In this document: one piece after another, positions 15,473-23,969 of the stretch
Layout of the letters: every line of letters starts with the position of its first letter
Position numbering within the stretch: position 1 is the stretch's first letter
Notes under the pieces: generated by a model
The model's database searches: none
The model's input: only the letters and a program-made list of their open reading frames with translations
Told to the model about the DNA's origin: nothing
Position numbers and translations under genes: made by a program
DNA from: Fimbriimonas sp.
GTDB lineage: Bacteria; Armatimonadota; Fimbriimonadia; Fimbriimonadales; Fimbriimonadaceae
Assembly (NCBI GenBank): GCA_031292555.1
Contig: JARLGV010000092.1
Span: forward strand, 1 to 37,819
Reading direction: 5' to 3'
Length of the DNA: 37,819 nucleotides

Positions 15473-16537
15473 GTGAATCGGACGTTCTGCTCCTTACGGA
15501 GCCGGTGCCACGTCCTGTTTCGTGTGTTCCTGATTTGCACGGCAGCTCTCTCTGCACACGGCGCCGCGCTCTTGTTCGGCGGCGACATCATGCTCAACGG
15601 CATTGTTCCGTCGGCCAAGACTCTCTCGGACATCAAACCATTGACCCGAAGGATCGATGTAGCGTTCGGCAATCTGGAGATCCCGCTAACCCACGCGACT
15701 ACAAAGACCGCGCGTAAGTCGGCAGCCGAACTTAAGAAGAAGGACCAGTTCATCCTGAAGGCGGACCCATCCCATATCAAGTTCGTCAAGGATGCCGGCA
15801 TCGGGATGGTGACCCTTGCCAACAACCACGCTATGGACTACGGACGGTCGGGCCTCAGGGAGATGACTGCGCTCCTCGACCGCAATAAGATCGGACACGC
15901 GGGCGCCGGAGTCGATGCCGATGCCGCGATGAGCCCCGCAATTCGCAAGTTGCCGTCGGGCCAAACGGTGGCTCTGCTGTCGGTGATGGCGTTCCAAACC
16001 ACGGCGGCTCTCCTCAAGACCACTCCGGCCACTCGGACCAGCCCCGGAGTTGGCGTCCTCAACCTGCACGGCGATCTTGGGCAGAAGGCCCAAGCGAAAC
16101 TGAAGGCGTGGATTGCAAACGCCCACGACGGGGCAGATTGGGTGGTGGTCGGCATCCACTGGGGGATCGAACGGAAGCCCCTTCCGACCCCCTATCAGGT
16201 CGGTTTGGGCCGCGCCCTCATCGATGCGGGCGCCGACGTCGTGTGGGGCAACCACCCCCACGTTTTACAGGGAGCCGAGCTCTACCGTGGGAAGCTCATC
16301 ATGTATTCGATGGGTAACTTGATCTCCAACCTGCCGAGCCGGAGTGGATTCATCGAACTGAAGATCGACGAGGAAGGCAACGAGAGCCCGTCGTTCATTC
16401 CAGCCGAAGTTAAAGGCGGGCGTGTGCTGCTCCTTCGGGGTAAGCAAAAGACGGTAGCGTTCGCCGGATTCCGGAAGCTGTGTCACTTACTTGAGAAGAA
16501 GTATCCTTCGAAGCGTGCCGTTCCTATGATGCGTTAA
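15473..16537 (+). CDS. CapA family (PGA_cap-like) protein
   Basis: The 354-residue protein has a signal-like N-terminus and then the CapA metallophosphatase-like fold. Motifs visible are LLFGGDIMLNG, VAFGNLEIPLT, VTLANNHAMDYG, VVGIHWGIE and GNHPHVLQGAELYRGKLIMYSMGNLI. CapA proteins take part in poly-gamma-glutamate capsule assembly, but many homologues act on other polymers or are uncharacterised; no capBC partners are here. It starts at a GTG preceded by AGGCGA. It is divergent from the DUF6263-like gene. Confidence 0.85.
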   Translation: MNRTFCSLRSRCHVLFRVFLICTAALSAHGAALLFGGDIMLNGIVPSAKTLSDIKPLTRRIDVAFGNLEIPLTHATTKTARKSAAELKKKDQFILKADPSHIKFVKDAGIGMVTLANNHAMDYGRSGLREMTALLDRNKIGHAGAGVDADAAMSPAIRKLPSGQTVALLSVMAFQTTAALLKTTPATRTSPGVGVLNLHGDLGQKAQAKLKAWIANAHDGADWVVVGIHWGIERKPLPTPYQVGLGRALIDAGADVVWGNHPHVLQGAELYRGKLIMYSMGNLISNLPSRSGFIELKIDEEGNESPSFIPAEVKGGRVLLLRGKQKTVAFAGFRKLCHLLEKKYPSKRAVPMMR

Positions 16538-16599
16538 CTGTGCTGTTTTGGAGCGACTTCTCGGGCTGAATCAGCTTCGGAAAGGTCAACGATCCCTTG

Positions 16600-16605
16600 T
16601 ATACT
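16600..16605 (+). promoter_or_regulatory. -10 element, leaderless arrangement
   Basis: TATACT is followed by seven bases and the ATG of the aminotransferase. A weak -35 (TTCGGA, 16576-16581) lies 18 bases upstream. Confidence 0.55.
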
Positions 16606-16612
16606 GCCCCTC

Positions 16613-17869
16613 ATGGATGCTGACGCTCTGTACTCAGACGTGATCGAGAAGTACTCTCGGCACATCAATCCCTACCTTGCCAAGCTCATGGCGTTCGCCG
16701 GGTTCGGCGTCGAGATGAGGGGCGAGGGCTGCTACATCTATGACCACGAGGGCCGCCGCTTTCTGGACTGTCTCGGCGGATATGGCACCTTCAGCCTGGG
16801 CCACCGCCATCCAAAAGTCGTAGAAGCGGTCAAGCGTCAGCTAGACGATCTCGCACTGAGCGGCAAGGCGTTCTTCTCCAAGAACTGCGCCGACTTGGCG
16901 GAGAAGATCGCAGAGATCACTCCGGGCGACCTTCAGTTCTCGTTCTTCTGTAATTCGGGCACCGAGGCGGTTGAAGCCGCGCTGAAGTTCTCCAAAGGCG
17001 TCACCGGACGTACGAAGATCGTTTCGACGACGGAGAGCTTCCACGGGAAGACCTTGGGCTCCCTTTCCGTCATGGGCCGCGAGAAATATCGTAAGGGATA
17101 CGAACCGCTACTTCCGGGCGTCGTGTTCGTCCCGTTCGGCGACGGACAAGCGGCAAGCGACGTCATCGACGACGACACTGCCTGTATGATCGTCGAGCCG
17201 ATCCAGGGCGAAGGCGGCATTCAAATTCCGCCGGTCGGCTACCTAAACATCCTCCGAGAGGCCTGCGATCGGCACGGTGCGCTCCTGATCTTCGACGAAG
17301 TTCAGTCCGGTCTTGGGAGAACCGGCAAGATGTGGGGCTGCGACCACGACGGAGTGGCGCCGGATATCATGACGCTTGCCAAAGCGCTCGGAGGCGGGGT
17401 CATGCCGTTGGGAGCCGTGGTAGGAACCGAGGCGGTATGGGATGCGATCTACAACAAGAACCCTCTCTCGCACACCAGCACGTTCGGCGGTAATCCGCTT
17501 GCCTGCGCTGCCGGCCTCGCGGCGATCGAGACGCTGATCGAGGAGGGCCTTGTCGAGCGATCCCGCGCCATGGGCGATTTGCTCAAGTCGGGACTTCAGA
17601 CCGTTGCCGACAAACACGGCCGCTTGATCGCCGAGGTGCGAGGCAAGGGCCTGATGATCGGTCTAGAGTTTGCGGAGGACGAAGTCGGCGAGTTGGTCGT
17701 GGCCCAGTTGCTAAACCACGGCGTCTGCGTCGCCTACGCCCTCAACAACCCCCGAGTCCTCCGATTTGAGCCGCCGCTCATCATCACCGAGGACCAAATC
17801 GATTTCGCCGTCAACGGGTTCGACAACGCGCTGGTCGAGACGAGCGAGTTGTTGGCGACGCTCGTTTAG
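16613..17869 (+). CDS. Class III pyridoxal phosphate aminotransferase
   Basis: The 418-residue enzyme matches the class III family, which transfers terminal amino groups of ornithine, putrescine or related substrates to 2-oxoglutarate. Motifs are CNSGTEAVEAALK (113-125), TTESFHGKTLGSLS, IVEPIQGEGG, LIFDEVQSGLGRTGKMW (225-241), Lys257 in LAKALGGGVMPLGAVV as the cofactor lysine, and TFGGNPLACAAGLA. The N-terminus HINPYLAKLMAFAG and overall pattern are closest to putrescine/acetylornithine-type enzymes (PatA, RocD, ArgD), but the substrate cannot be fixed from sequence. It stands alone with its own promoter. Confidence 0.9.
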   Translation: MDADALYSDVIEKYSRHINPYLAKLMAFAGFGVEMRGEGCYIYDHEGRRFLDCLGGYGTFSLGHRHPKVVEAVKRQLDDLALSGKAFFSKNCADLAEKIAEITPGDLQFSFFCNSGTEAVEAALKFSKGVTGRTKIVSTTESFHGKTLGSLSVMGREKYRKGYEPLLPGVVFVPFGDGQAASDVIDDDTACMIVEPIQGEGGIQIPPVGYLNILREACDRHGALLIFDEVQSGLGRTGKMWGCDHDGVAPDIMTLAKALGGGVMPLGAVVGTEAVWDAIYNKNPLSHTSTFGGNPLACAAGLAAIETLIEEGLVERSRAMGDLLKSGLQTVADKHGRLIAEVRGKGLMIGLEFAEDEVGELVVAQLLNHGVCVAYALNNPRVLRFEPPLIITEDQIDFAVNGFDNALVETSELLATLV

Positions 17870-17950
17870 GCAGTGCTGGGGTGTAGGATTCCTGGCACGG
17901 CGATCGGCCCCATGAGGAAATAGTTCGCCTATCGCGAAGGGTCCTTGAAT

Positions 17951-18050
17951 CGTCCCCTTCAGGGCCGGAATGTGGTCCGCCACCGCACCCAGGGCTTGCG
18001 CCACTGGGCTGGCCGGGTCTCGCCCCGTTGGGGCTACTTCCTGTCTCGCT
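17951..18050 (+). repeat. REP-like repeat, single copy
   Basis: This segment lies between two convergent genes. It contains CGTCCCCTTCAGGGCCGG, CACCCAGGGCTTGCGCCACT followed by GGGCT, and CTCGCCCCGTTGGGGCT. The last two can fold as hairpins (CCCAG/CTGGG and GCCCC/GGGGC). The same blocks in the same order and orientation occur in the tandem array at 27463-27830, so this is a dispersed family. The rest of the 17870-18068 gap shows nothing else. Confidence 0.75.
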
Positions 18051-18068
18051 TCTTCGCGTATCCCGCAA

Positions 18069-19082
18069 TCAGTCCATCATCTCGGCGATCGTGACTCGCT
18101 CTCCTCGGATGGCGGACTCTACGGCGGCGCAGACCATGGCGAAGCTCTTGATGTTGTCGTGGCATTCGCCGTTGGGTGTCTCGCCGGTGCGGAGGGCGCG
18201 GACGAACTCGACCAGGGAACCCTCGATGCCGCCTTTGACCGGCTTGGACTCTTCGCCGACGTCGCGCATCTTCGAATGAAATCCGCCGGATTCCTCCACA
18301 ACCTGGGCGCGCGGATCGCCGTGGCCGTCCCAGAGGGCGGTTCCGTTCACGCCCACCGCGCGCCAGTCACCCTCCCAAGAACTGTGCAGACCTTCGGCGC
18401 ACCAGCAGCCACGATACGTGTACTGCAGGCCGTTCGACATCTCAAACAGGCAGGTCGCCGCCGCCGCCCCTTGGTACCAACTCCAAGTTGGATTGAACTC
18501 CTCGGCGTAGACAGAAACGGGATCTGCCTGTGAGATGAAACGGGCGGCGTCGAATGTGTGGATCGCCATATCGACGACCAAGACATGCTCCATCTCGTCG
18601 CGGAAGCCGCCGAAATGAGCTCCGATATAGAAATCGGAATTCAGGATGCCGAGTGCACCGAGGTTCTCCTCGATCAACTTCCGGTAGGCGTGGATACGTC
18701 CATCATAGCGCCTGCTCTGGCTTACCATATAGAGCTTCCCCGCCCTATCCGAGGCGGCGACCATCGCCTTGGCCTCGCTCAAGTCAGTCGCCATCGGCTT
18801 CTCACCGATCACGGGGATTCCATGCCCCAGGGCAGTCGTCGTAACTTCGCAGTGACCGGACGGCGAGGTGACGTCAACCACAAAATCCGGTGCGAGCGCC
18901 TTGATCGCCTCCTCCAAATCGACTCCGACATATTCCGGCTCGGTTCCGAGTTCCTGAGCCGCTTCGGCGGCAACTCCCGGCCGTATATCGATCCAACCGG
19001 CCAATGCCGTGTCCTCGTTCGCGAGGAGGTTGCGTCCCCAGGCCCTTCCCATTCCTCCTGCCCCAACTAGTAAAGCGCGCAT
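18069..19082 (-). CDS. Gfo/Idh/MocA family oxidoreductase
   Basis: This 337-residue NAD(P)-dependent dehydrogenase is probably specific for a sugar or sugar derivative. It begins MRALLVGAGGMGRAWGRNL, the dinucleotide-binding GxGxxG turn, and has GIPVIGEKPMATDLSEA (with the conserved EKP). The C-terminal alpha/beta domain contains EHVLVVDMAIHTFDAARFI. The ATG at 19082 is chosen because the Rossmann strand starts there; a 17-residue extension upstream has no family support. It is divergent from the glycosidase gene, 68 bases between starts, suggesting joint control and a role in the same carbohydrate pathway. Confidence 0.9.
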   Translation of the reverse strand: MRALLVGAGGMGRAWGRNLLANEDTALAGWIDIRPGVAAEAAQELGTEPEYVGVDLEEAIKALAPDFVVDVTSPSGHCEVTTTALGHGIPVIGEKPMATDLSEAKAMVAASDRAGKLYMVSQSRRYDGRIHAYRKLIEENLGALGILNSDFYIGAHFGGFRDEMEHVLVVDMAIHTFDAARFISQADPVSVYAEEFNPTWSWYQGAAAATCLFEMSNGLQYTYRGCWCAEGLHSSWEGDWRAVGVNGTALWDGHGDPRAQVVEESGGFHSKMRDVGEESKPVKGGIEGSLVEFVRALRTGETPNGECHDNIKSFAMVCAAVESAIRGERVTIAEMMD

Positions 19083-19150
19083 GGCCGGGTTGTACCTGTT
19101 TCCAGATACCGATAAGGGTCGCGGTATGCTCACCAGGCGAGCGATTCCGT

Positions 19151-21316
19151 ATGACCCACTCGGCCCACGTTTTCCTTCTTCTTGGCCTTCTTGCTTCTCT
19201 TTCGGCCAGTTCCCATGCGATGGATGGCATTCTCGATCGAGTCGCCAAACATACCGCCGTATTCACCGAGCCCCCAAAGCACGTTCCGACCACCGGCATG
19301 CCGGATGGCCCCCTTCTTGGAAATGGTGGGATGGGAGTCGTGGTCGCGGGCACTCCCGATGAACAAGTCTATTGGATAGGGAAGAACGACTTCTGGAGGC
19401 GCGATCCGGGCAATGCGAGCATCTTGACGGTCGGAGCGATCCGACTCACGATTCCCGCTCTCACTGGCGCGAGCTATCACCAGGAGCAGGATATGGCGCT
19501 CGCCGAAGTCCGGAGCCAGTTCACTCGAGGCGCCAACTCGGTGAAGAGCCGAAGTTGGGTAGATGCACAAGAGAACCTGCTCGTCACCGAACTGAAGAAC
19601 AACGGGGCCACATCGTTGGATGGATCAGTCCGCCAAACGGTTGGGGCCGAAGGAACGCCCGGTATCGAGCGGCCGGCTATCGACATGTCGCACCGGATCA
19701 GCCGGTTTCAGAGGAGGGCAGACAGCCTCCCTGGACACTCCAGGCGCGTCTCGGTCGCCACGAGAATCATCGGCTCCGATTCTGGAGTAGGGCTCCATTT
19801 CAGCCTGCAACCGGGCGATTCGGTGACAATCGTCTCCGCAGTGGTGAGCGATCTCGATTCGACGCGATTCGAATGGGCAGCCAAGAGACAGGTTTCGCTC
19901 CTTAGGACAACAGACGTCGAGCACCTGAATACCAAACACCGAAAGTGGTGGGCAACCTTCTGGTCGAGGAGCTTTGTCGAGATTCCGGACCAAACGATCG
20001 AGAGCCATTGGTACGCCGCGCTCTACGTCGTCGCGTGCTGCAGCCGCGCGGGGCAAGTCGCGCCGGGGCTTTGGGGCAACTGGGTCACTACCGACCAACC
20101 CGGTTGGCACGGCGACTTTCACCTGAACTACAACTTCCAAGCCCCGTACTACATCGTTTACTCGAGTAACCACGCGGACCTGTCGCTGCCGTTCTACGAC
20201 GCTCTCATGCAATCGGTGCCGAACGGTAAGAAGATGGCGAAGCGGCACGGCTGGAAAGGGATTCACTTCCCCGTCTGCATCGGTCCCTGGGGCCTCGCTC
20301 CCGAAGATCCGGACCGAGACTGGGGACAGCGCTCGGACGCAGCCTATGCGGCCCTTAACTTCATCTGGCAGTATCAGTACACGCAAGATCTCGACTTCCT
20401 GCGACGGGTCGGTTACCCCTACCTTCGGGAGGTCGGCGACTTCTGGGAGCACTACTTGAAACTGCAGGGAGGCCGTTATGTGATCGAGAACGACTCGATT
20501 CACGAGGGTTCGGGTCCTGATCGGAACGGCGTGCTCTCCCTCGGGCTGGTTCACACGCTCTTCAAGAACCTGATTTCGATGAGCGAAGACCTCAATGTCG
20601 ACGAAGTCCAGAGGGCCAAGTGGCGTGACATCTTCGATCGGCTGAGCCCGTATCCGGTTCAAGTACGCGACGGCAAAGAGGTGTTTCGGTACTCGGAGCA
20701 AGGAACGGCATGGGTAGACGGAAACACGCTCGGGATCCAGCACGTCTTCCCCGCCGGAGCAATTGGGCTGGATAGCGACCCCAGACTCCTCGAGATATCG
20801 CGGAACATGATCGATGCGATGGCTCGTTGGTCGGACGACAACGGCTTCTCCTCCTGGTACACCGCATGCGCCCGCTTGGGCATCGACCCTAGCCTGATCT
20901 TGACGAAAATGCATGGGGAGTGCCTTCACCGGTCGATGCCGAATCTAGTCCTCACCTATGGCGGCGGCGGAATCGAAAACGTGGCCGGTTTCCTTGCCAT
21001 CAACGAGATGCTGATGCAGAGCCATGAAGGAATCATTCGATTCTTCCCCGATTGGCCACAAGATCAGGATGCGCGCTTTGGCCATTTGAGGGCGGTCGGA
21101 GCGTTCTTAGTATCCGCCGAGTTCAAACGCGGCGACATTTCCCACGTAGTGGTTACAAGTGAGAAGGGGCGGGATTGCACGGTCCAGAACCCCTGGCCCG
21201 AGCAAAGGGTAAGGCTGATTCGCAACGCCGTCCCGGCGGAGTCGCTGCAAGGGCCGCGATTCTCGTTCAAGACCAAGCCAAACGAGAGCATTGAGTTGCA
21301 GCCCGAGAAGAGCTAG
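19151..21316 (+). CDS. Secreted GH95-like glycosidase
   Basis: The 721-residue protein has a signal peptide (about 1-24) and an N-terminal beta-rich domain containing TGMPDGPLLGNGGMGVVVAG, followed by an (alpha/alpha)6 barrel. HLNYNFQAPYY keeps the Asn pair (326 and 328) of the GH95 motif 'LNxNxQ', and NDSIHEGSGPDRNG may hold the catalytic Glu. Where GH95 fucosidases have IDGN..AG the sequence reads GGGGIENVAGFL, with Glu609. NEMLMQSHEGIIRFFPDWP is also GH95-like. So it is related to alpha-L-fucosidases/galactosidases, but specificity is uncertain. The start at 19151 follows a TATGCT hexamer (19125-19130). Confidence 0.78.
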   Translation: MTHSAHVFLLLGLLASLSASSHAMDGILDRVAKHTAVFTEPPKHVPTTGMPDGPLLGNGGMGVVVAGTPDEQVYWIGKNDFWRRDPGNASILTVGAIRLTIPALTGASYHQEQDMALAEVRSQFTRGANSVKSRSWVDAQENLLVTELKNNGATSLDGSVRQTVGAEGTPGIERPAIDMSHRISRFQRRADSLPGHSRRVSVATRIIGSDSGVGLHFSLQPGDSVTIVSAVVSDLDSTRFEWAAKRQVSLLRTTDVEHLNTKHRKWWATFWSRSFVEIPDQTIESHWYAALYVVACCSRAGQVAPGLWGNWVTTDQPGWHGDFHLNYNFQAPYYIVYSSNHADLSLPFYDALMQSVPNGKKMAKRHGWKGIHFPVCIGPWGLAPEDPDRDWGQRSDAAYAALNFIWQYQYTQDLDFLRRVGYPYLREVGDFWEHYLKLQGGRYVIENDSIHEGSGPDRNGVLSLGLVHTLFKNLISMSEDLNVDEVQRAKWRDIFDRLSPYPVQVRDGKEVFRYSEQGTAWVDGNTLGIQHVFPAGAIGLDSDPRLLEISRNMIDAMARWSDDNGFSSWYTACARLGIDPSLILTKMHGECLHRSMPNLVLTYGGGGIENVAGFLAINEMLMQSHEGIIRFFPDWPQDQDARFGHLRAVGAFLVSAEFKRGDISHVVVTSEKGRDCTVQNPWPEQRVRLIRNAVPAESLQGPRFSFKTKPNESIELQPEKS

Positions 21317-21363
21317 TCTTCGCCGAGATTGCCTGCCAAGCTCAATGTTGACAAGGAGGATCA

Positions 21364-21465
21364 ATGCCCGACTCTGTGAGCCGTAAAGGCTCCGCCAGCG
21401 GGCCAACCGCCGGTAACCCTCCGGCAACCGTTTTCGACACGTACACAGAGATCTGTCGCTGGTAG
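21364..21465 (+). CDS. Possible 33-residue leader ORF
   Basis: A strong ribosome-binding site (GGAGG, 21355-21359) lies four bases before an ATG opening a 33-codon frame, MPDSVSRKGSASGPTAGNPP...EICRW, closed by TAG. TTGACA lies just upstream (21348-21353). The frame covers most of the structured RNA region before the threonine aldolase gene. It could be a regulatory leader peptide, or chance. It matches no family I know. Confidence 0.3.
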   Translation: MPDSVSRKGSASGPTAGNPPATVFDTYTEICRW

Positions 21466-21522
21466 GTCGTCGCCTATCGACCATTGGCAGATCCTCGCGC
21501 GCAACCCTGGTAAAACCAGAGG
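21374..21522 (+). promoter_or_regulatory. Structured region upstream of the threonine aldolase gene
   Basis: Successive perfect stems can be drawn: GAGCC/GGCTC, CCAG/CTGG enclosing GCCGG/CCGGC and CGACA/TGTCG, then GGTCG/CGACC, and finally CTGGT/ACCAG. The last stem (21507-21519) ends at the AGAGG just before the GTG start. This density of stems suggests a cis-regulatory RNA. No known riboswitch core is complete in it. Alternatively TAAAAC (21511-21516), six bases before the GTG, is a -10 and the region belongs to a separate transcript. Confidence 0.4.
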
Positions 21523-22620
21523 GTGAGCAGTCCAGCCTTTCCTACCGATGTCTTGAGCCTCGTCGACCTGCGAAGCGACACCGTCACGAGACCGACGCCT
21601 GAGATGTATGAGGCGATGGCCAATGCTCCCCTCGGGGACGACGTACTCGGCGACGATCCGACTGTTATCGAACTGGAGACGCTTGCCGCCGAGATGACCG
21701 ACAAGGAAGCCTCGCTCTTCGTTCCTAGCGGAACGATGAGTAACCAAATCGCCCTTGCCGCTCACTGTGAGCGCGGTGACGCTATCCTCATCGAGGAGGA
21801 GGCGCATATCCTCTACTACGAGGTCGGCGCTCCTGCTTTGCTGGCCGGCGTCGTAAGTTGGACCCTTCCATCGAATCGCGGAGCGATGGATCCCGAGCAG
21901 ATCAAGCGCCGAATACTCAAAAGGGACTTGCACACGCCAGGAACGGCGCTTCTCTGCCTTGAAAACACGCACAACCGGGCGGGCGGCGCGATCATACCGC
22001 TCGAGACCATGGAGGCGTATCGGGGAATTGCCGACCTGCACGGCATTAAGATTCACCTCGACGGGGCGAGAGTATTCAATGCAGCAGTCGCCCTCGGCGT
22101 GCCCGTCCACGATATCACCCGATGCGTCGACACCGTGAGCGTCTGCCTAAGCAAAGGACTCCGCTCGCCGATCGGATCGGTGCTCTGCGGACCGACGGAG
22201 TTGATCGACAAGGCACGGATCTGGCGTAAGAGGCTCGGCGGCGGCATGCGTCAGGCAGGAATCCTAGCTGCTTGCGGCATCGTAAGCCTGACCAAGATGG
22301 TGGATCGCCTTGCGGAGGATCATGCGCGAGCGAAGAATCTAGCAGGAGCGATTGGCGGAATTCCGGGCATCAGCGTCGACCTTGAGACCGTCGAAACCAA
22401 CATGGTCCTTGTGACCACAGAAGCCCCCGCCACCGACTGGCAGGTGTGGCTGAAGCAGGAGGGCCTCCTCTGTTTCCCAGTCGGCGCCAATCGGCTGCGC
22501 CTCGTCTTTCACGGCGACATCGACGACGACGCGACCAGTCGAGCGATTCAGGCCTTCCGTACGGTTTCCGACCGCACCCACGGTCCGCGCGGCATCATCG
22601 GCATGCTGGGCACGAAGTAG
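21523..22620 (+). CDS. ltaE: Low-specificity L-threonine aldolase
   Basis: This pyridoxal phosphate enzyme splits L-threonine or allo-threonine into glycine and acetaldehyde. The 365-residue protein has [68 protein letters not shown] (178-190) and [16 protein letters not shown] with the cofactor Lys211. It starts at a GTG. Nine bases separate it from the next gene, which has a strong ribosome-binding site, so the two are probably one operon. Confidence 0.92.
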   Translation: MSSPAFPTDVLSLVDLRSDTVTRPTPEMYEAMANAPLGDDVLGDDPTVIELETLAAEMTDKEASLFVPSGTMSNQIALAAHCERGDAILIEEEAHILYYEVGAPALLAGVVSWTLPSNRGAMDPEQIKRRILKRDLHTPGTALLCLENTHNRAGGAIIPLETMEAYRGIADLHGIKIHLDGARVFNAAVALGVPVHDITRCVDTVSVCLSKGLRSPIGSVLCGPTELIDKARIWRKRLGGGMRQAGILAACGIVSLTKMVDRLAEDHARAKNLAGAIGGIPGISVDLETVETNMVLVTTEAPATDWQVWLKQEGLLCFPVGANRLRLVFHGDIDDDATSRAIQAFRTVSDRTHGPRGIIGMLGTK

Positions 22621-22629
22621 GAGGGCAGT

Positions 22630-23202
22630 TTGGATGTCCGAATCGTTCGGGAAGGGCCGGAGCGACTGCCCGATTACGAGTCGGTTCCGATCGCCTACGA
22701 ATCGAACTCGCGTGTGGACCTGGCACGGCTCGCAGCCGACGGAACCGTAGTTGAGGTTCCATCGCCGGAACGAGTCAAAGACTACGACGCGGTCCTCGAC
22801 GAGCGTCCAACGTCACTGGCCATTCGCTTCGAGATGGAAAGTTGGGGAATCTTTGCCGCTTTCGATGGCGAGGCCCGGTTGGGTGGCATCATCGTGGCGC
22901 CGGGCGGTCAAGGATACGCGCTGTGCGGCGATTTCCCATTTGCGGCAGTCATCGTCGATGTCCGGGTCGATCCTCGAAGCCGCGGCATGGGGATCGGTTG
23001 TTCCCTGCTCTCTGCAGGGTTATCCTGGCTTGAAGGCCTGGGCGACGGCACGGTACTCGTCGAGACCCAGGACACCAATCCGGCCGCCTGCCGATTCTAT
23101 TGGGCGAGCGGTTTTGGCATCTTGTCGATCGCGATAAACGGATACGGAGATGGCATCGACGAGGCAAAGCTGATCTGGCGGCGCGATCTGACTCGTTTCT
23201 AG
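22630..23202 (+). CDS. GNAT family N-acetyltransferase
   Basis: The 190-residue protein carries the acetyl-CoA binding signature VDVRVDPRSRGMGIGCSLL (R-x-x-G-M-G) and the following strand VLVETQDTNPAACRFYWASGFG, typical of GNAT enzymes. The N-terminal 80 residues are less typical and may bind the acceptor. It starts at a TTG with GGAGG five to six bases upstream; no in-frame ATG exists nearby. The substrate is unknown. Its stop shares CTAG with the convergent gene. Confidence 0.85.
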   Translation: MDVRIVREGPERLPDYESVPIAYESNSRVDLARLAADGTVVEVPSPERVKDYDAVLDERPTSLAIRFEMESWGIFAAFDGEARLGGIIVAPGGQGYALCGDFPFAAVIVDVRVDPRSRGMGIGCSLLSAGLSWLEGLGDGTVLVETQDTNPAACRFYWASGFGILSIAINGYGDGIDEAKLIWRRDLTRF

Positions 23203-23960
23203 ACTGTCTGGGAGGCTGGGAAAGTCAGGTCCCTCAAGTGCTGGTAGGCGTAACCGGCAAGGTACTCCATATTCACGACGTCCTCGCGATTGTAGGCGAT
23301 AAGCGTCTCGAGCGCTTGATCGTCCCCCAGAAGGGTGTACCTTCTCCAAAGGCGAATCGCATCGAGCCCGCCCAGACCGTCGGTATCGTCCCCCCTTTCG
23401 ATTCCAAGCTGCTTCTCGATCTTCTTCAGTCCGCCTCTCAATCCGAGTCGATGCAGGGTCGGGCACAGATCGAGGTGCAGTTGCTTGAAGCGGATGCCGG
23501 GAAAACGCTTCTCTAGCATCGGCAAATCGAAGTTGGCGCCAAAAAAGGTCACCAGCATGCCGTACTGGCTGGCAATGGAAGGAAACTCGTCGAGGTCCTG
23601 GCCCTTGATCAGACACTTGAATTCGACGCCGTCGAACATTCCGATCGTCGTAACCGAGGCGCCGGAGCGGCCCCCGTCAGTTTCGATATCGAGGTAGAGA
23701 CACGAGTCCTTGAACTCGGGATAGGCCCGCCAAGCCTCTTTCAGGCCGAGGCCCTTCTTAAAGAATGCGCCGTCCCGCTTTTCGAGGCTCTTGTAGCTTT
23801 TGTCCAAGGTTCGCTTGACTACCGAGCGCTCGACGTCTCCGTACGAGAAACGGTCGAGGCCTTCGGAGAGATCGCGCCAAGAAAGACACCCGGCCTGCCA
23901 CAACGCCGCTTCGTTCGCGACCGTCAGACCGGGAATATGAAGAAAGGTGCTCTCCAGCAC
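23199..23960 (-). CDS. RNase H-like 3'-5' exonuclease family protein
   Basis: The 253-residue protein has an N-terminal helical part (about 1-80) that resembles a helix-hairpin-helix-like lead (IPGLTVANEAALWQAGCLSWRDL). An RNase H-like domain of the YprB type (RNase_H_2) follows. The DEDD residues are visible in YLDIETD (Asp91, Glu93), GANFDLPML (Asp145), HLDLCPTLH (Asp164) and YNREDVVNMEYL. It probably cleaves nucleic acid ends; the substrate is not known. It starts at a GTG nine bases after the stop of the upstream secreted protein gene, so the two minus-strand genes are likely co-transcribed. Confidence 0.82.
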   Translation of the reverse strand: MLESTFLHIPGLTVANEAALWQAGCLSWRDLSEGLDRFSYGDVERSVVKRTLDKSYKSLEKRDGAFFKKGLGLKEAWRAYPEFKDSCLYLDIETDGGRSGASVTTIGMFDGVEFKCLIKGQDLDEFPSIASQYGMLVTFFGANFDLPMLEKRFPGIRFKQLHLDLCPTLHRLGLRGGLKKIEKQLGIERGDDTDGLGGLDAIRLWRRYTLLGDDQALETLIAYNREDVVNMEYLAGYAYQHLRDLTFPASQTV

Positions 23961-23969
23961 GGAGAGGCC

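Noticed and set aside
19625-20929. 434-codon open frame antisense to the GH95-like glycosidase
   Set aside because: It lies wholly opposite a well-supported gene, is rich in Arg/Val/Pro as expected of shadow frames in this composition, and matches no family.
21374-21522. SAM-I/SAM-IV riboswitch upstream of ltaE
   Set aside because: Fragments such as CCGGCAACC are similar, but the paired GAGGG at the 5' side and the GGTGC-type downstream core are missing.
21361-22110. 249-codon open frame antisense to threonine aldolase
   Set aside because: It is a shadow of ltaE with no family signature.
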